A DNA stretch of 64,000 nt from Carex sylvatica (lineage: Eukaryota; Streptophyta; Magnoliopsida; Poales; Cyperaceae): assembly GCA_964058845.1 (NCBI GenBank), contig CAXKVR010000031.1:586001-650000 (forward strand), given 5' to 3'. Within the stretch, counting starts at the first letter, position 1. Each line of letters starts with the position of its first letter. The notes beneath the pieces are model-generated. The model saw only the letters and a program-made list of their open reading frames with translations, had not been told where the DNA came from and did no database searches. A program made the position numbers and the translations under genes. This document shows positions 10,815-23,277 of this stretch, in pieces.

Positions 10815-12171
10815 CGACCATTTTTATTAATACTCCAAAAACAAAATGAAATTTTAAAAATAACCTTGAATAAATTTTTTTTTTAAAAATAACCCAACCG
10901 CCCGGGCCCAGGGCGGCCCAAAATACAAGTGAACCGCCTGGGCCTGGGACGGGTCACAGGGAGAGCAAATCGCCCCCACTGCGGGCGGTCCAGAGAGAAA
11001 ATGAGCTAATTGAGCTAAAACGTTACCAACGTTTCCTAAAACGTTACCAACGTTTCCTAAAACGTTACAACGTTTAAGGAAGAATAGACAGCTGTATTGA
11101 GCAGTTCTGAACTTCTCTAAAAAGTTACAACGTTTATAAGAAACGTTACAACGTTTTATCTTGTTTTTTGAGTTTGATCAATCATTTTTCAGTGATTCTT
11201 ACATGTCTAAAACGTTACAACGTTTTATAAACGTTACCAACGTTTTATCCCTGTTTAAACAACCTCAGACTTACTTTACCAAACTTTTGATTTTACAATT
11301 CGAATTCTTGATAGATGTCTTCATGATTTCTTCAGTCCAAGTATTCCCTTTTGCTATTCCATTTTACTTGAACCTACATATTCTTCGAAACTAAAAGAAA
11401 TCGTAAAATTCAATAATTGTATGTTTTTGCAAATTAGTCAAATAGACGAAATAGATTATTGCTACAACCAACAGTGTGAACTTATTTGTGTTGTGTGAAC
11501 TTATTTGTTTGGTTTGAACTAAGTTATGAACTTTAATTGTGTTGTTGAACTTTAATTGTAATGTTGGGCTTTAATTGTGTTGTGTGAACTTATTTATTTT
11601 ACGATTTCTTTTAGTTTCGAAAAATATGTAGGTTCAAGTAAAATGGAATAGCAAAAGGGAATACTTGGACTGAATAAATCATGAAGATATCTATCAAGAA
11701 TTCGAATTGTAAAATCAAAAGCTTGGTAAAGTAAGTCTGAGGTTGTTTAAACAGGGATAAAACGTTGGTAACATTTATAAAACGTTGTAACGTTTTAGAC
11801 ATGTAAGAATCACTGAAAAATGATTGATCAAACTCAGAAAACAAGATAAAACATTGTAACGTTTCTTATAAACGTTGTAACATTTTATAGAAATTCAGAA
11901 CTGCTCAATACAGCTGTCTATTCTTCCTTAAACGTTGAAACGTTTTAGGAGACGTTGTAACGTTTTAGGAAACGTTGGTAACGTTTTAGTTCAATTAGCT
12001 CATTTCCTCTCTGGACCGCCCGCAGTGGGGGCGGTTTGCTTTCCCTGTGACCCGCCCCAGGTCCAGGCGGTTCACTTGTATTTTGGGCCTTGGGTTATTT
12101 TTAAAAAAAAAATTATTCAAGGTTATTTTTAAAATTTCGTTTTGTTTTTGAGGTATTAATAAAAATGGCCG
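10815..12171. mobile_element. Mutator-like long-TIR fold-back element (1,357 bp) with 9-bp target duplication
   Basis: Termini are CGACCATTTTTATTAATA on the left and its near inverse (TATTAATAAAAATGGCCG) on the right, flanked by a perfect 9-bp duplication CATAAATTG at 10806-10814 and 12172-12180. The two arms are each about 570 bp (10815 to about 11400, and about 11602-12171) around a 200-bp spacer. Each arm holds GGGCGG-type GC boxes and a cluster of AACGTTACCAACGTTT motifs. Both arms contain the same 77-codon open frame in inverted copies (11161-11394 and 11611-11844), which reflects arm symmetry rather than a gene. A 9-bp duplication with very long inverted repeats fits a non-autonomous MULE. 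Confidence 0.9.
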
Positions 12172-12180
12172 CATAAATTG

Positions 12181-13692
12181 ACCCCATATATTTTATGAAG
12201 ATTCATATGTTTGACTCTATTTTTTTAAAAAAAAATTGAGTATTGTATAATGTGTAAAACTTAAACTATTGAAACTTTTCTAATTGAAGTATGTAAATAT
12301 TGAAATTATTAATATTTAATTTATTAAAACAAATTTATGTCATTGAAGTTTATTTTTTTTATATTTTTTATATTCATTACTCAAAAGTCTGACTCCGTCT
12401 CTGTGCATAATAATGAATACATGAACTATTGAAAATTCAATGACGTCACAACCCATAATCTTATTTTATTTCTTAATTTTCTGTGTCGAACCACGTATAG
12501 TAATCGTGCTGACAAACACATGCAATTAAATAAGATATTGAAAGTCATATCTGTGCAACTAGAAATACACAAGTAAATAAACAAATGAGACTATGAGAGT
12601 ATTGAAATAAACAAGTTAAGTAAATGTACATATGAAAAGGGAGGCGATTGTGGTGTTCTTGGACTTGGTAGAAGACCGCGAGATTCTCTGGTTGCCTAAT
12701 AAATATTTAACATTAATTTTTTTTGTACAAACATGATATTATACTAAACAAAAGTTCATGCTGAAATTCTAAATAGTGAGTTGTCTGATTTTCTTTTTTA
12801 GAAATATGGATGCTTTACACGCCTTGTGATATACTAGTTAGATTTGTCTCTCAACACTGGCAATCTGTTGTTGACTGAATAATTGGTGTGATATTATTAC
12901 ACGAAAATGGTAATTATAGCACTGTCACTATTTATCCTTTTTGAAAAAGATTATTACCTTCATTTTGATCTTTCTTTTCTGATCACGTCAACTCTATCAA
13001 ATTACAAAACTTGTGCAAATGAGAGATTATTCTCAGTAAAAAGAAACTATGACTTTAGTGATTACCCAATTGTCAAGAAAGATGATATGACCGAATTAAA
13101 AATGAGACTAAAGTTCAGGATACACTGAGGGAGCAGGGGCAGAGGGAAGAAGAGGGAATGGGATCAATTGATCTCCAATTTTTTTTTTTTTTGTATTTAT
13201 GTATGATTTTTTATATAATATAAAGTTAAATGACACAATATTGTAAAATTGATCTCTATTGAATGTAGAAATTTGTTAAATAATTGACTTTATAGTAAGA
13301 AAATCTGATTCTGCCCAGGTGATAGAATGGTAGTAGATTTTGATTTAGTTTTTGCTTGATTCATGCCATTGGTTTAGCTTCGTATACTTCATAACAAAAT
13401 TAGAGCTGCATCTTGTTTTTAATATCTGCCATTTTATGTACCTAATTTAGATATAGTGTATTGTTGGTACAAGTTTTGGTTTAAACTAGAGGTTGTTTGC
13501 TTGATACAAACATTTAGTTGTAAGTGGTTGCAAGGAGAAATGAGTCAACAAGGACAAGATGTCAATCCTTGTCCAAACATGAATCCGTCCAAGATGACAA
13601 CATTTAGGTTTATCAGATAAATATGGATATATGTCCTTCAATATCTTCATCTCCATTTTCTTATAAAGCATGTAGATATTTTGATATGTCAA
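12181..13692. other. AT-rich intergenic stretch, no supported gene
   Basis: Only short frames are present. The longest (12907-13128, 73 codons) has no family motif I trust. Poly-A/T runs are frequent. Confidence 0.6.
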
Positions 13693-13701
13693 TATCTTTA
13701 A

Positions 13702-13966
13702 GAGGAGAGTTCAAATGCCTTCATTTTTTGTGCCTCTATCATACCTCTATTTTTAAAAACTTAAATAACTCAAAGTTTAAAACTTAAACATCAAAATAAA
13801 ATCGTTAGAAATGTCATAATTTTTTACATGTGCATAGATAAAATGATGTAGTTCGTATCCAACAGTTTTATTTTAAATTTTAAGATTTAAATTTTGAGTT
13901 ATTAAATTTTTTTAAAAATGGAGGCATGATGGAGACATAAAAAATGGAGGCATTTGAACCCTCCTC
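13702..13966. mobile_element. MITE with ~60-bp terminal inverted repeats
   Basis: The left end GAGGAGAGTTCAAATGCC and about 45 further bases pair with the right end ...GGCATTTGAACCCTCCTC with few mismatches. The flanks TATCTTTAA (13693-13701) and TATTTTTAA (13967-13975) match at 8 of 9 positions, consistent with a slightly aged 9-bp Mutator-type duplication. No coding capacity. Confidence 0.75.
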
Positions 13967-13975
13967 TATTTTTAA

Positions 13976-16900
13976 TTAAAAGATTAAATTTCATATTAAA
14001 TATTAGCTCTGTGATCAAATATTTTGATCATATGTATCTTTTTTTTTTTTTTATGTTTTTTACATGTAGAAGTCTAAATTTATTTAGATACGTACTCACC
14101 ACATGCAAATTGTAACGTCTTTCTGATTGGTCCTTATTTCTTTCTACTTTTCAGACATTATTTAAGAAAAAAATTTAATTGATTGATAATTGATTGATCA
14201 TGTCTTCATTTATTTCTATTTTTTTAATATCATTTAAGAAATGCTATTTGTCATTTAATATATTATTTTATATGTCATTATTTTTATGGAAATATGTTCA
14301 AAACATAAAAAATATGTCATATAATATATATTTTTTAAAATATTATTTACGTGTAAATGTTATTTAAGAAATGTTATTTGTCATTTAGTTTTTTTTTTTT
14401 TTACATATGTCATTTTGTATTTTGTTTTTGTTTGTTATCATATATATGTCCCTGTTGCAATGCACATACATTATACTAGTCTATAAATTAAGGATCCTCC
14501 ATCTAAATATCAAATTTGTGACAATTCATACAAAGAATGTTGTCTTTGTTAGTAAATCAAGGAGTAATTCTCAATATATATATAATATAATATAACTTTT
14601 AAAGATTTATAGAAAGCTATGATAACAAAATAATACTAATAACGAAAATAATAATATAATGATGATGATGTGTTGCCTATATGATCATATTCCAATAATA
14701 TATAACTTTTCTTATATAATAAACTATTTTATTTCTTTTTATTTTAAGAAATTTAGAACAACTCAAAATTTCAATTTTAAAATGAACGAGCGAATGTAAA
14801 TGAATAATTTTGTCAATATAACGTTATGATAGCAATTCAATGGAAATAAAATATCTTTATATTTATAAAATTATCATACATCTCTAGTATACAATTAGAA
14901 ATGAAGTTTTGACTTAGAATTTATAATTTAAAATGATATTATAAATAAGAATCCTCTCCTTTTTGGGTTTCTACAGGCAAGGGTTCAAGTAAAATCTGAA
15001 ATACATTGCTAGTGTTTCAAGACAAGACAAAATGAGACGAAACACAGTTAAGGTACCCTTAAGGGTACCCAATGAAGCACCAAGCTGTCCAAATTAGTTT
15101 CTCTTTCTCATCACAGAAAAGACAAAATTAAGTACTTAATGCACCAAAACTCTTTACATCCTTGTACGTCGCAGGTCGCACTCTAAGCTACCTGGCCTGC
15201 TGTACATTTTAAAATAAAATCTAAAGCCATTTTTTTTTTAAACTTGTTACGTCATTGAGGAATGAGGATGTGAAAAGTAAAAACTTAGTTGTATTACTTT
15301 TGAAATAAAATAAAATAAATGTAATAATTCAATATATATTAATTTCATCTAATCAAGCCTTATTACAAGAGGTCCAGTGCCACGGCCAACTGGTCGATCG
15401 ATCCGAAAATTGGTAGTGACGGAGAGATGCAAATTTATGCATTAAAACCACAAAAGCTTTACTACAGTGTCAGGATGTAGAACGAGATCGAGTTGGTTGC
15501 TTAAAAGCTGTTCATATATGATATGATATAATTAAAACTAGAGTTGGAATACATTGATCATGTTAAATAACGGGAAAAGGTAAAGCCTAAGTAATTAAAT
15601 TCTTTAGACCCACTATTTTAATTATGAGGGTTATTATTCTTAGTCTTAAGTTCGTACTGAATCAATCACCTCTTCATTTGGAATTGGATCAATTGAATCA
15701 ATATCATTTCTTTTCTATATTAATTCAATCGTCTCTTATTTGTTTTATTCGAATACCGTAGAGAGGATAGAGGTTAATCAGATTGTCAAAATCAAGAGAG
15801 ATCGAGTGCCGCCTATTGGGCTGGTTATCAATGGGATTTAAAATTAATGGTCAGTTTTTTTCTTTTTATAAAAATAAAGTACTAAATAATTATATTATAT
15901 TGTGCATTGATAAAGATCGAGATTTATAAATTCACGAGTTTATCCAATTGGATCCAATATGTATTGCTAGGAATTCTATGATCATCAATGTACTGCTACT
16001 AATTAAAATACTACCAGTTCAGGTGACGTTAATTCGCTTAACTTAAAAAAAAAAAAAAAAAGCACTGCTAGTGTAAACAAAGAGAATTATGATGCGGTGA
16101 ACAATAAAATTTCCGGACTTTCAGAATTCAGATATAAAATATTATAAATATATTTAATTTATATAATAATTATAAAATTATGTTCTATCTTAAATAAATA
16201 AAAAAACATTTTTATCAATTTTATAGTTGGTGTGTAATATTAATCAGGAAAAGAATAACATGTAGAAAATCAAATTTTAACTTCATTTTTTTTTTTTATA
16301 TATATTGAATTTTCTTTATATATATTGATTGCTTGTTATTTTTCATTTTATATAATTTTACAGTTGTTTATAAATTTTTATCTCTAGAAACAAAATAGGA
16401 TTTAGTTTTGCCTCTTAAATTAAATGATTATTGTATTACAAACAAAGGCAAAATCCTAATTAAATTATAATTCGTAACAAAGCATGAATTAAGCTTTAAA
16501 TTCCAATCAAACAAGAAATAGATTAAACCATAATTTAACTTTAAATCTCAATCAAATATGAATAACTTACAACAGTCTAAGTTAGAATTAATAACCAACT
16601 TAGTCCTCCAGATCGTTAGCCCTCAACCAAACACCACCAATAGAATTCTTTGGATTGCATTCCAGGCTAGTTAAAAAAATATTTCCCTAAAGCAAATTCA
16701 ACCTAATTATTCAGCGGGTGTGGTATAAATTGAAATTTCTTAAAAACAATGGTACAAGTTTTTTTTTTTTTTTGAAATTCAGCATATATAGTTATACTGA
16801 TGTTAGTTACACATAAATCTACTCGCGTGACAAATGAAGGAACTCAAGATTTGCATGAAGGGAGCATGACAAGGAAGTGACGTTCTTATAAAGAGACTAC

Positions 16901-17918
16901 AATTAGTTTTTGAAATAAAGGCTAAAATGTCTCATTTCATTACTGAAATAGATACTCTAATTACAGTACCGTATTGTCTATATGCTAAGTACTTTTAACC
17001 CTCAATCAACCTCTAACTACTACAGAGTATACCTCAGCTACACAGCCTTCAACAAGAACTGTGTACCAGCTCATGTACTTCTGTCGATACCAGTATATCA
17101 GTTTAACAAAATGTAAAGGTATATGTTATGACTAGAGTGCCAACAATAGCCTTTTACAACTTATTGCACTGAAAACAAACAGAGATGTTCAATGGTTGCA
17201 CTATAATGATGTAATAGTTGAGTAATATATTCTATCTTTCTAATTTTTTTCTTATCCTTGTATTTGTTTTCCTGTTTAGCTATTAGGTTTGCTGAATTCT
17301 CTATTTTTGCTGGGGGGCTTGACTGGGCAGCAAGATCTGGTGACTACGTATGCCCTAGATCAAGCAAAATTTAATGCACAAATGGGGAGCCTATGTTTAC
17401 TTTGAACATCAATGTACATAAATGAAGTTTAACATGAAGTATTAACTAAATTTAGCATTTCTTAATTAGTTAATTAAGCAGTGCCACTCAAACCATATGC
17501 AATTTGTTGGTTTAGAAAGGAACCTTTTGATGCTTAAACTGTTACCTCTTTTAACATCTTGAGAGGAAGAACTTGTTAAGAACAGGTAATGCTTGACCAA
17601 TATGTTAATGTAGTTTTTGTGATGAAAATATTTCTCTTTTGCAATGGAAGTGGGCGGACATGTTGCATATGGGGGTCCACCCTTGCTATTTTTTTATTTT
17701 TCAAAATTCTTATGCATGATTTTTGTCATGAGTATTGAAAAATTGAACCTTATTATAAATTTTTTATAATTATCTCTCATTCATGTTTGACTTCCATAAC
17801 TTTATGCGGAAGTAGATATACAGTTTTACTATGCTTTATTAAAGAATTTTAGATAAAATAAATTATATTATATCTAAAGACTTGTCTAGTTTAGTGGTTA
17901 GTGTTCTTTATCATATTA
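13976..17918. other. AT-rich intergenic stretch, no supported gene
   Basis: Very AT-rich with long homopolymers. There is a local repeat of ATTTAAGAAATG-TATTTGTCATTTA at about 14232-14390, and a possible Helitron 3' end at 14476 (listed separately). I see no convincing exon on either strand. Confidence 0.6.
14447..14480 (+). mobile_element. Possible degenerate Helitron 3' terminus
   Basis: CCCTGTTGCAATGCACAT lies just upstream of TATACTAGT. Plant Helitrons end in CTRR before a host T, with a GC-rich hairpin of the CCCGTTGCAACGCACGGG type about 10 bases upstream. Here the stem is partly eroded. The matching 5' TC end was not located, so the extent is unknown. Confidence 0.4.
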
Positions 17919-20326
17919 CTAGTCAATGGCCCGTGCGTTGCAACGGAGATCAAAATATTATTTTGATTATTTTTTTAAATATAATTAATTTAAAAATTGA
18001 TTGCATAATCATATAGTTTTTAAAAAAAATTACTCATCTCACTAAATACAAATATAATGGTACATTGGTTTTTAAAAGGTATTACAAAACCAACAATTAC
18101 CCAAAATGAAAAGAAAAAAAAAAAATCTCTTGTCGGCTCACTTCAGTTAATTCATTTTTAAATATATCATAGCATGGATTTTCTGCATGCATGACATGAT
18201 TTCTAAAGGGCACTATAATCTACAATTTTGTGATAATTCATAAATATCAGAAGTTGCAAGGAAGGGCTAAATCCACTAAACTTCCAAATTTTGTCAAAAG
18301 AAATTGCAGAAATTGCCTAGCAAAAGAAAAAGACCAATTTGTTAGTAAAAATTAGTTGACCAAGTAATTCCTAACTTTAACTAAATTTGATAGTTGCCAC
18401 ATTTCCAAAAATTGAATAATGGCCTCCCAGCCATGAGTACTCCTATAATTACCGCTAAGTGACAAGGAGTTTACGCTTGGATGCACCGGTTGAAATTATT
18501 ATCAATCTAATTGGCACCAGAAACAAGCATGTTATATAATTGTTAAAAGACTAAGAGAAGAATGGACAAAATAAAACTAAAAATGGCAACAACAGGCAAG
18601 AAATAATAAACAAACCCTAAACCCTAAACAAAAATATTTTAATTCATGTATATCAACGAAGAATCCAAACAAATTTTTTACTTCAAATCTTAAATCTACA
18701 GTCGACTCGGTAAAACGATAGCCAGAAATGAGATCATTACCTCCGTCAAGTAATGCTTTCAAGATGGGTTCGTCTCATCAAAGTTGTGTGTTTCACTGTT
18801 CCAAATAGGGTTTAATTAATAACTAATTGCAACAAAATGTATGTATAAAAAAAGTTATCAACATGTGTGATGTGCATATGAGGGCTTGAGCATACAATTT
18901 CATCATCTTATCAACTTTATTTTTAATTCATTTCATTGATTTAGTATGGCAAAGGGCAATTTGGTCATATTGAGCATGCATGCTTGTCATTTTTGTATAG
19001 ATCAATCTGCAACTCCTTTTTGAATGATTTCAGTTTCTAAAATTCCCAGATATTAAGTTCTACATCCTAGAACAATTTTATTTTATTTTTTAATTTTCCA
19101 AGTGTGCTGAACAGAAGGATTTCTGCTGGTCAGTTCTTGTATGCCAGTGGCATTGTGTCAGTGTTTAAATTTTTGAAATATGAGATTCAAATCTCTGGCA
19201 TTTATTTCATTTCTAGAGACAGATTGGTGAATTGTTAAAAAATATAATAGTAAACCCTAAACCCAAAACCCTAATCGATCAACATACTGTGATTGTGTTG
19301 CAAATAGACGCACCTTATAGCAGCTCAAAACTAATGGAACTACTAAATTAGATTGCACGATGGTTACAACTTAATCAATTTGCTCTAGCTACTTCTAATT
19401 AGCTACTTCTAATTACAAATGAAATGAGACAGATTGCTCAGTCTAAAAAAAAAAAAAAATTTGAACATATTGCAACCTAAGAGACGAACTAAGATCGATC
19501 AAAACAGCCCAAGTTATCAATTCATAAGTTGTTTTAGAGACATGTACAATTCTATGCTGATAAAATCGTATCACAGATTATACCAAGTACGCAAGCTAGG
19601 TGAAGAATAATAGAGAAGTTGAATCAAGAGAGAGACCTGGATGCTAGAAGCAGATGTCGACGAAAGGACGCATCAGGTCCCCACCTCTGTCACCGAATCT
19701 GGATCGTGAGAGGAACCGTCGGTGGCGCCAAACGGATGGAGAGCGCGAGAGAGACGAAAAGGGAGACTAATCAGTGTATGCAGACCTAGGTCGATAGATC
19801 ACGAATTCCGACTGGTTGGGTTTGTGAGTGGAAACGGTGGAGTTGGTGGTAGTGTCGCCGTCGTTAGGCCGCGCGCCGATCAAGCTAGGGTTAGTGTTTT
19901 GATAGCGATGGAGGGAATTTTTTCTGAGAGGAGGTAGAGATGGAGGGTGTTCGGCGGTCTCTTCTGTGGCGTCGTCGGAAAGGAGAAAAAGGGACGCGCA
20001 GGTGCATGGGGAAGGAGAAAAAGAAAAGGGACGCGTTTTCTGTCTCGGGGAAAGAAAAAAAAAGGAGTAAACGTGTAGAAAAAGAAAATTTGGCTTATAC
20101 AATCTATGTGTGTCATTCTATGTAGCATGGATCTAACTAATTAAATTTAGATTTCTACATATTTGACAACATGAAATAGATACATAAAATTGAAATTGTT
20201 AATTAAAGGCTGAGATTGAAATCTGTTTTGATGAGTGACTGAGATTTATAGAATCAACGGCTCAGATCTTCTCTAGACAAATAGAGGGTTGGATTTCAAA
20301 AAAATATGCATGCTATTTAGTAGGGA
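17919..20326 (-). mobile_element. Candidate non-autonomous Helitron (~2.4 kb)
   Basis: Read on the minus strand, the 3' end is CCGTTGCAACGCACGGGCC followed by ATTGACTAGT, a good match to the plant Helitron 3' end (hairpin plus CTAG before a host T). The 5' end may be TCTCCCTACTAAATAGCATG at about 20326, close to the usual TCTCTACTA. However, the base before it is T rather than the expected A, so this boundary is tentative. There is no Rep/helicase coding. The interior carries a GC-rich exon-like block (19639-20110), as expected of a gene-capturing Helitron. Confidence 0.5.
19639..20110 (-). pseudogene. Exon-like, GC-richer block, probably a captured gene 5' part
   Basis: This stretch is much richer in GC than its surroundings. 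On the minus strand it reads as a pyrimidine-rich leader with AACCCTAG, then an open stretch, ending ATCCAG followed by GTCTCTCTC, a usable splice donor at about 19638. A 111-codon open frame (19767-20102) reads ...NSTVSTHKPNQSEF... and I do not recognise it. A second possible exon with a donor (ACGGAG|GTAATG) lies at about 18740-18775. The block could be the first exon of a host gene carried by the Helitron, or a relic that predates it. Confidence 0.4.
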
Positions 20327-20936
20327 GAATAAAGGTTACGGATTTTAATTAATCTTCTCTATCACAAAATAATTTTTAAATTTTTTTTCAAATCCGTATA
20401 AATTACATATGCACTTGACTGCATACATATGCATAAACATATATGATCGCATTTAAAAACAGCCGATATCAATTTGGTAAACCACATGCATGCAAAACAA
20501 TTTCTTCGATCGTTTCTTTTATCTGTTGCTTATTTTGAAAGAATTTATAAAACATTTATTGTTAAAAAAAAGTTGTGAATTCCTCTACGATTTTTTTCAG
20601 CTGATTTTATTAATAATTTATCAAACTTAACGGATTTTTCCATAACGTAGACACTGCAGCTAACATGTAACGAGGGAATATAAGAGCATAACGAGTTAAT
20701 ATATAAATGACTCTCTCCGTATGACGTCTAAAAATAGGTCGCGGAATAACATGTGGATGAGAATACATATCCTCTGGGGTAACAAGATATTTGAGTTTAG
20801 AGTAGACCGTTCGATCAGAATCAGGTCATTCTGACCCGAGATAAAATGCACGGTGTTACTTTAATATTAGTGCCAAAGCAGATCAAACGCCCAGGATCTA
20901 AACTCAAAATTGATTTTACAGGTGACATGAATTCGA
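20327..20936. other. Intergenic stretch, nothing recognised
   Basis: AT-rich sequence without an exon, RNA or repeat signature that I can support. Confidence 0.6.
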
Positions 20937-21150
20937 CGGCCATTTTTATTAATACCCTTTAAAAAAAACAAAATTTTAACAATATCCCTGTGTTTGGTTT
21001 TTTTTATTAGTACCCCGACCGCCAAGTCCACGGGCGATCCATATATTGAAGGAAACCGTCAGGCCCACGGGCGGTCCTCTCCCCAAGCAAACTGCCCCCC
21101 CCCCCCCCACCACCACCCCCACGGGCGGTCCGCTATTAAAATTATTTTCC
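20937..21150. mobile_element. One terminus of a second Mutator-like element
   Basis: CGGCCATTTTTATTAATACC at 20937 matches the terminus of the 10815-12171 element, and GACCGCC / GGGCGGTCC motifs follow in the same order. The opposite terminus is not found downstream, so this is a truncated or rearranged copy. A C-rich run (about 21094-21108) and a GC-rich stretch to about 21400 follow. The latter could be captured host sequence, but nothing in it is recognisable. Confidence 0.6.
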
Positions 21151-21792
21151 ACCCGTGAGCCATCCCTCCCTCCCTCTCCTCTGCCCCCATTCCGAACCCA
21201 CCCCTTCCTAAACCCTAATCCCGAACCAGAAAGAGAAAAAAAGGAAAAAATTGCGTCGCCACCCCTGTCTCCGCCACCGCCGCTGCTGCCGGCACTGCTC
21301 CGCTCCTCTCCCTCTTATTCTCTCCTTTCTCCGAAAATATTAAAAAGAGTTGTTAGAAGGAGTGCATGGTGCGCGGTAGACACTTGCCTGGTCCTCCAAG
21401 ACTCGTGACCCGCTACTAGCATAGGAAAAGTGTTTAGTGGATTTTAACGGGTCCGTGTTTGGGTCCGAATGGATTGGATATATACAGATCTCTCACGGAA
21501 TTATCCGTATCCGGGTTATTTCTTCATGTCCAATAAATATCCGGATCTTTATTCGAAATTATCCGTATCTGTTTTCAACGGATTCGGATTATAGGTAGAT
21601 TAGATTCGAAGCATATATCCGTTGAATAATTCGGCTTCGTTTACAATTGATGCACTTAACTTTTTTTGGAGTATTAATGCTTGTAAACAGTCAATCTTTC
21701 CATGATGCCGGGCCTAATTGTTATTGAATGGAATAAAATAAATTAGCGCAACAAATTCATTGAGTAAAATTTATCAAACTTGTACATATATA
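21151..21792. other. Stretch without a supported gene
   Basis: It starts GC-rich (to about 21410) and becomes AT-rich with many ATCCGTATC / ATTCGG motifs at 21480-21650. No reading frame has recognisable similarity. Confidence 0.5.
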
Positions 21793-22206
21793 GAGGTTTG
21801 GTTAATATCAAATGTTTGTTCTGAAGTCGTGGTACAACTAATTAGTTTTTTTATTTTCAAAGTCCAAACAGTCGATCTAAATCGTTATATGTGATCTCTA
21901 TATTAAAATATGCTTGGAAACAAAAATTTATATTTTTTTGGAATTTTTTTTACTATTTATTAAATTAGTTTTAAATCGTTGATTTTAATTAATAGTGAAA
22001 ATTTTATAGATCATTGAAAACGACGATTTTAAAACTGACTAAATAGCTAGTAAATTTTTTTTTAAAATTATAAAATTTGGTCTCCAATAATATTTTAATA
22101 TAGATTAAATGTTGAACATTTTAAATAGACTGTTTGAACTTTAAAAATGTAAAAATTAAAGCGTTTGTTCCAAAGTTCAAAAACAAATGTTTTGATATAA
22201 GCCCTC
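21793..22206. mobile_element. Fold-back MITE of the shared-core group
   Basis: The ends GAGGTTTGGTTAATATCAAA and (inverted) GAGGGCTTATATCAAAACAT pair imperfectly. The inner part has the same order of blocks as the other MITEs here (GTCCAAACAGTCGATC, GCTTGGAAACAAAAATTTA, TACTATTTATTAAA) but is more diverged. It is flanked by (CT)n on the right. Confidence 0.7.
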
Positions 22207-22907
22207 TCTCTCTCTTTTTGAAATGCTGACAGCTGTCAGACTGTGCAATGAATGAAAGGAAAACAATTACATCCAGTTACCAGTATCAATACATGACCAA
22301 TACCAGTATACTTAGTAAGAGTCAAAATTAATTAGTATAATAAAGTAGATTCGTAGATGCTTGAAAAGAGATTAAATTTTTTAATTTTACCGCCTTGCCG
22401 TATCATGAAATCCTTCATTCTTTTCAATAAATATATAGCAGCTTCATTTTTGTAAGTGTGATTGTGTACATTTGATTCTTCAATGTTAAAATTTACTATC
22501 TTATCTCTTTTTTTTTTTTTCATTCAAGTTTGAAAGCTATTCATTGGTACATGTCAGTTGGTATGGATAAATCAGTCGGGAAGGATACCGATCAATTGGT
22601 ACTGGTACAAACCAGTTGATATTGGTACGACCAATTGGTGCTTGTAAATTGTATTGGTTAAGCCGTTAAGGTATCATTTTGAAAATTATAATTACTAAGA
22701 CTGAAATTAAGTATTTTTCTTCTTTTGATGTGTTTTTCAAGCTGTAATATGTTACGTTGGATTTTTTTATTTACAACTTCTGTTTTATATTAAACTGCAT
22801 TTTTAAGTGATTTTAAGAAATTGGAATATAATAAAATGATTAGTTTTAATGGAAAAGTAATTAATTTTCAAGTTACGATGAAGAAAATATTGTAAGCATG
22901 CACAATT
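22207..22907. other. AT-rich stretch, no gene
   Basis: It contains scattered ACCAGT / ACTGGT motifs (22270-22310 and 22550-22640) in both orientations, possibly remains of another fold-back. No coding signal. Confidence 0.5.
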
Positions 22908-23024
22908 TTCGAGTTTATTTACTATCAAGTCAAATGGTCAAAAAAATGACCAAAATAGTGCATTAAAATACGCACAAAATTCTTCATCTTTTGACCACTT
23001 GACTTGATAGTAAATAAATTCGAA
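22908..23024. repeat. Inverted repeat with ~35-bp arms
   Basis: TTCGAGTTTATTTACTATCA and the following 15 bases pair with the inverted copy ending TAAATAAATTCGAA at 23024, around a loop of about 45 bases. It could be a very small MITE; no duplication could be assigned. Confidence 0.75.
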
Positions 23025-23171
23025 ACTTAAATTTTTTTTATATGAAAATTAAGCTCTCGTTAAGGACATTGGTTTGAACGATATAGATTTGTCATTTGAA
23101 GCCGATTCGATAGATTTTAGAGGCCGGAAACATATTGTTGATATACCAGTAGAAGCGTGTTAGCCGTACCC

Positions 23172-23175
23172 TCTC

Positions 23176-23206
<31 letters not shown>

Positions 23207-23277
23207 GTACACATATATATGTACACATATTGTACATATATATGTACACACACACATATATATATATAGAGAGAGAG
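23172..23277. repeat. Compound (TA)n/(CA)n/(GA)n microsatellite
   Basis: Alternating TATATA, GTACACATATA and GAGAGA blocks sit at the left edge of the MITE cluster. Confidence 0.9.

Noticed and set aside
11161..11844. Twin 77-codon frames on opposite strands
   Set aside because: They are mirror images in the two arms of the Mutator-like fold-back. The similarity is due to the arms, and there is no recognisable domain.
12907..13128. 73-codon frame with a weak resemblance to the C-terminus of hAT transposases (NERLFSVKR)
   Set aside because: The match is only a few residues, with no neighbouring transposase sequence and no flanking inverted repeats.
18577..18762. 61-codon minus-strand frame
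   Set aside because: It includes intron-like sequence and a telomere-like CCCTAAACCC motif. A short captured exon at its start is possible, but the frame as a whole is not a gene.
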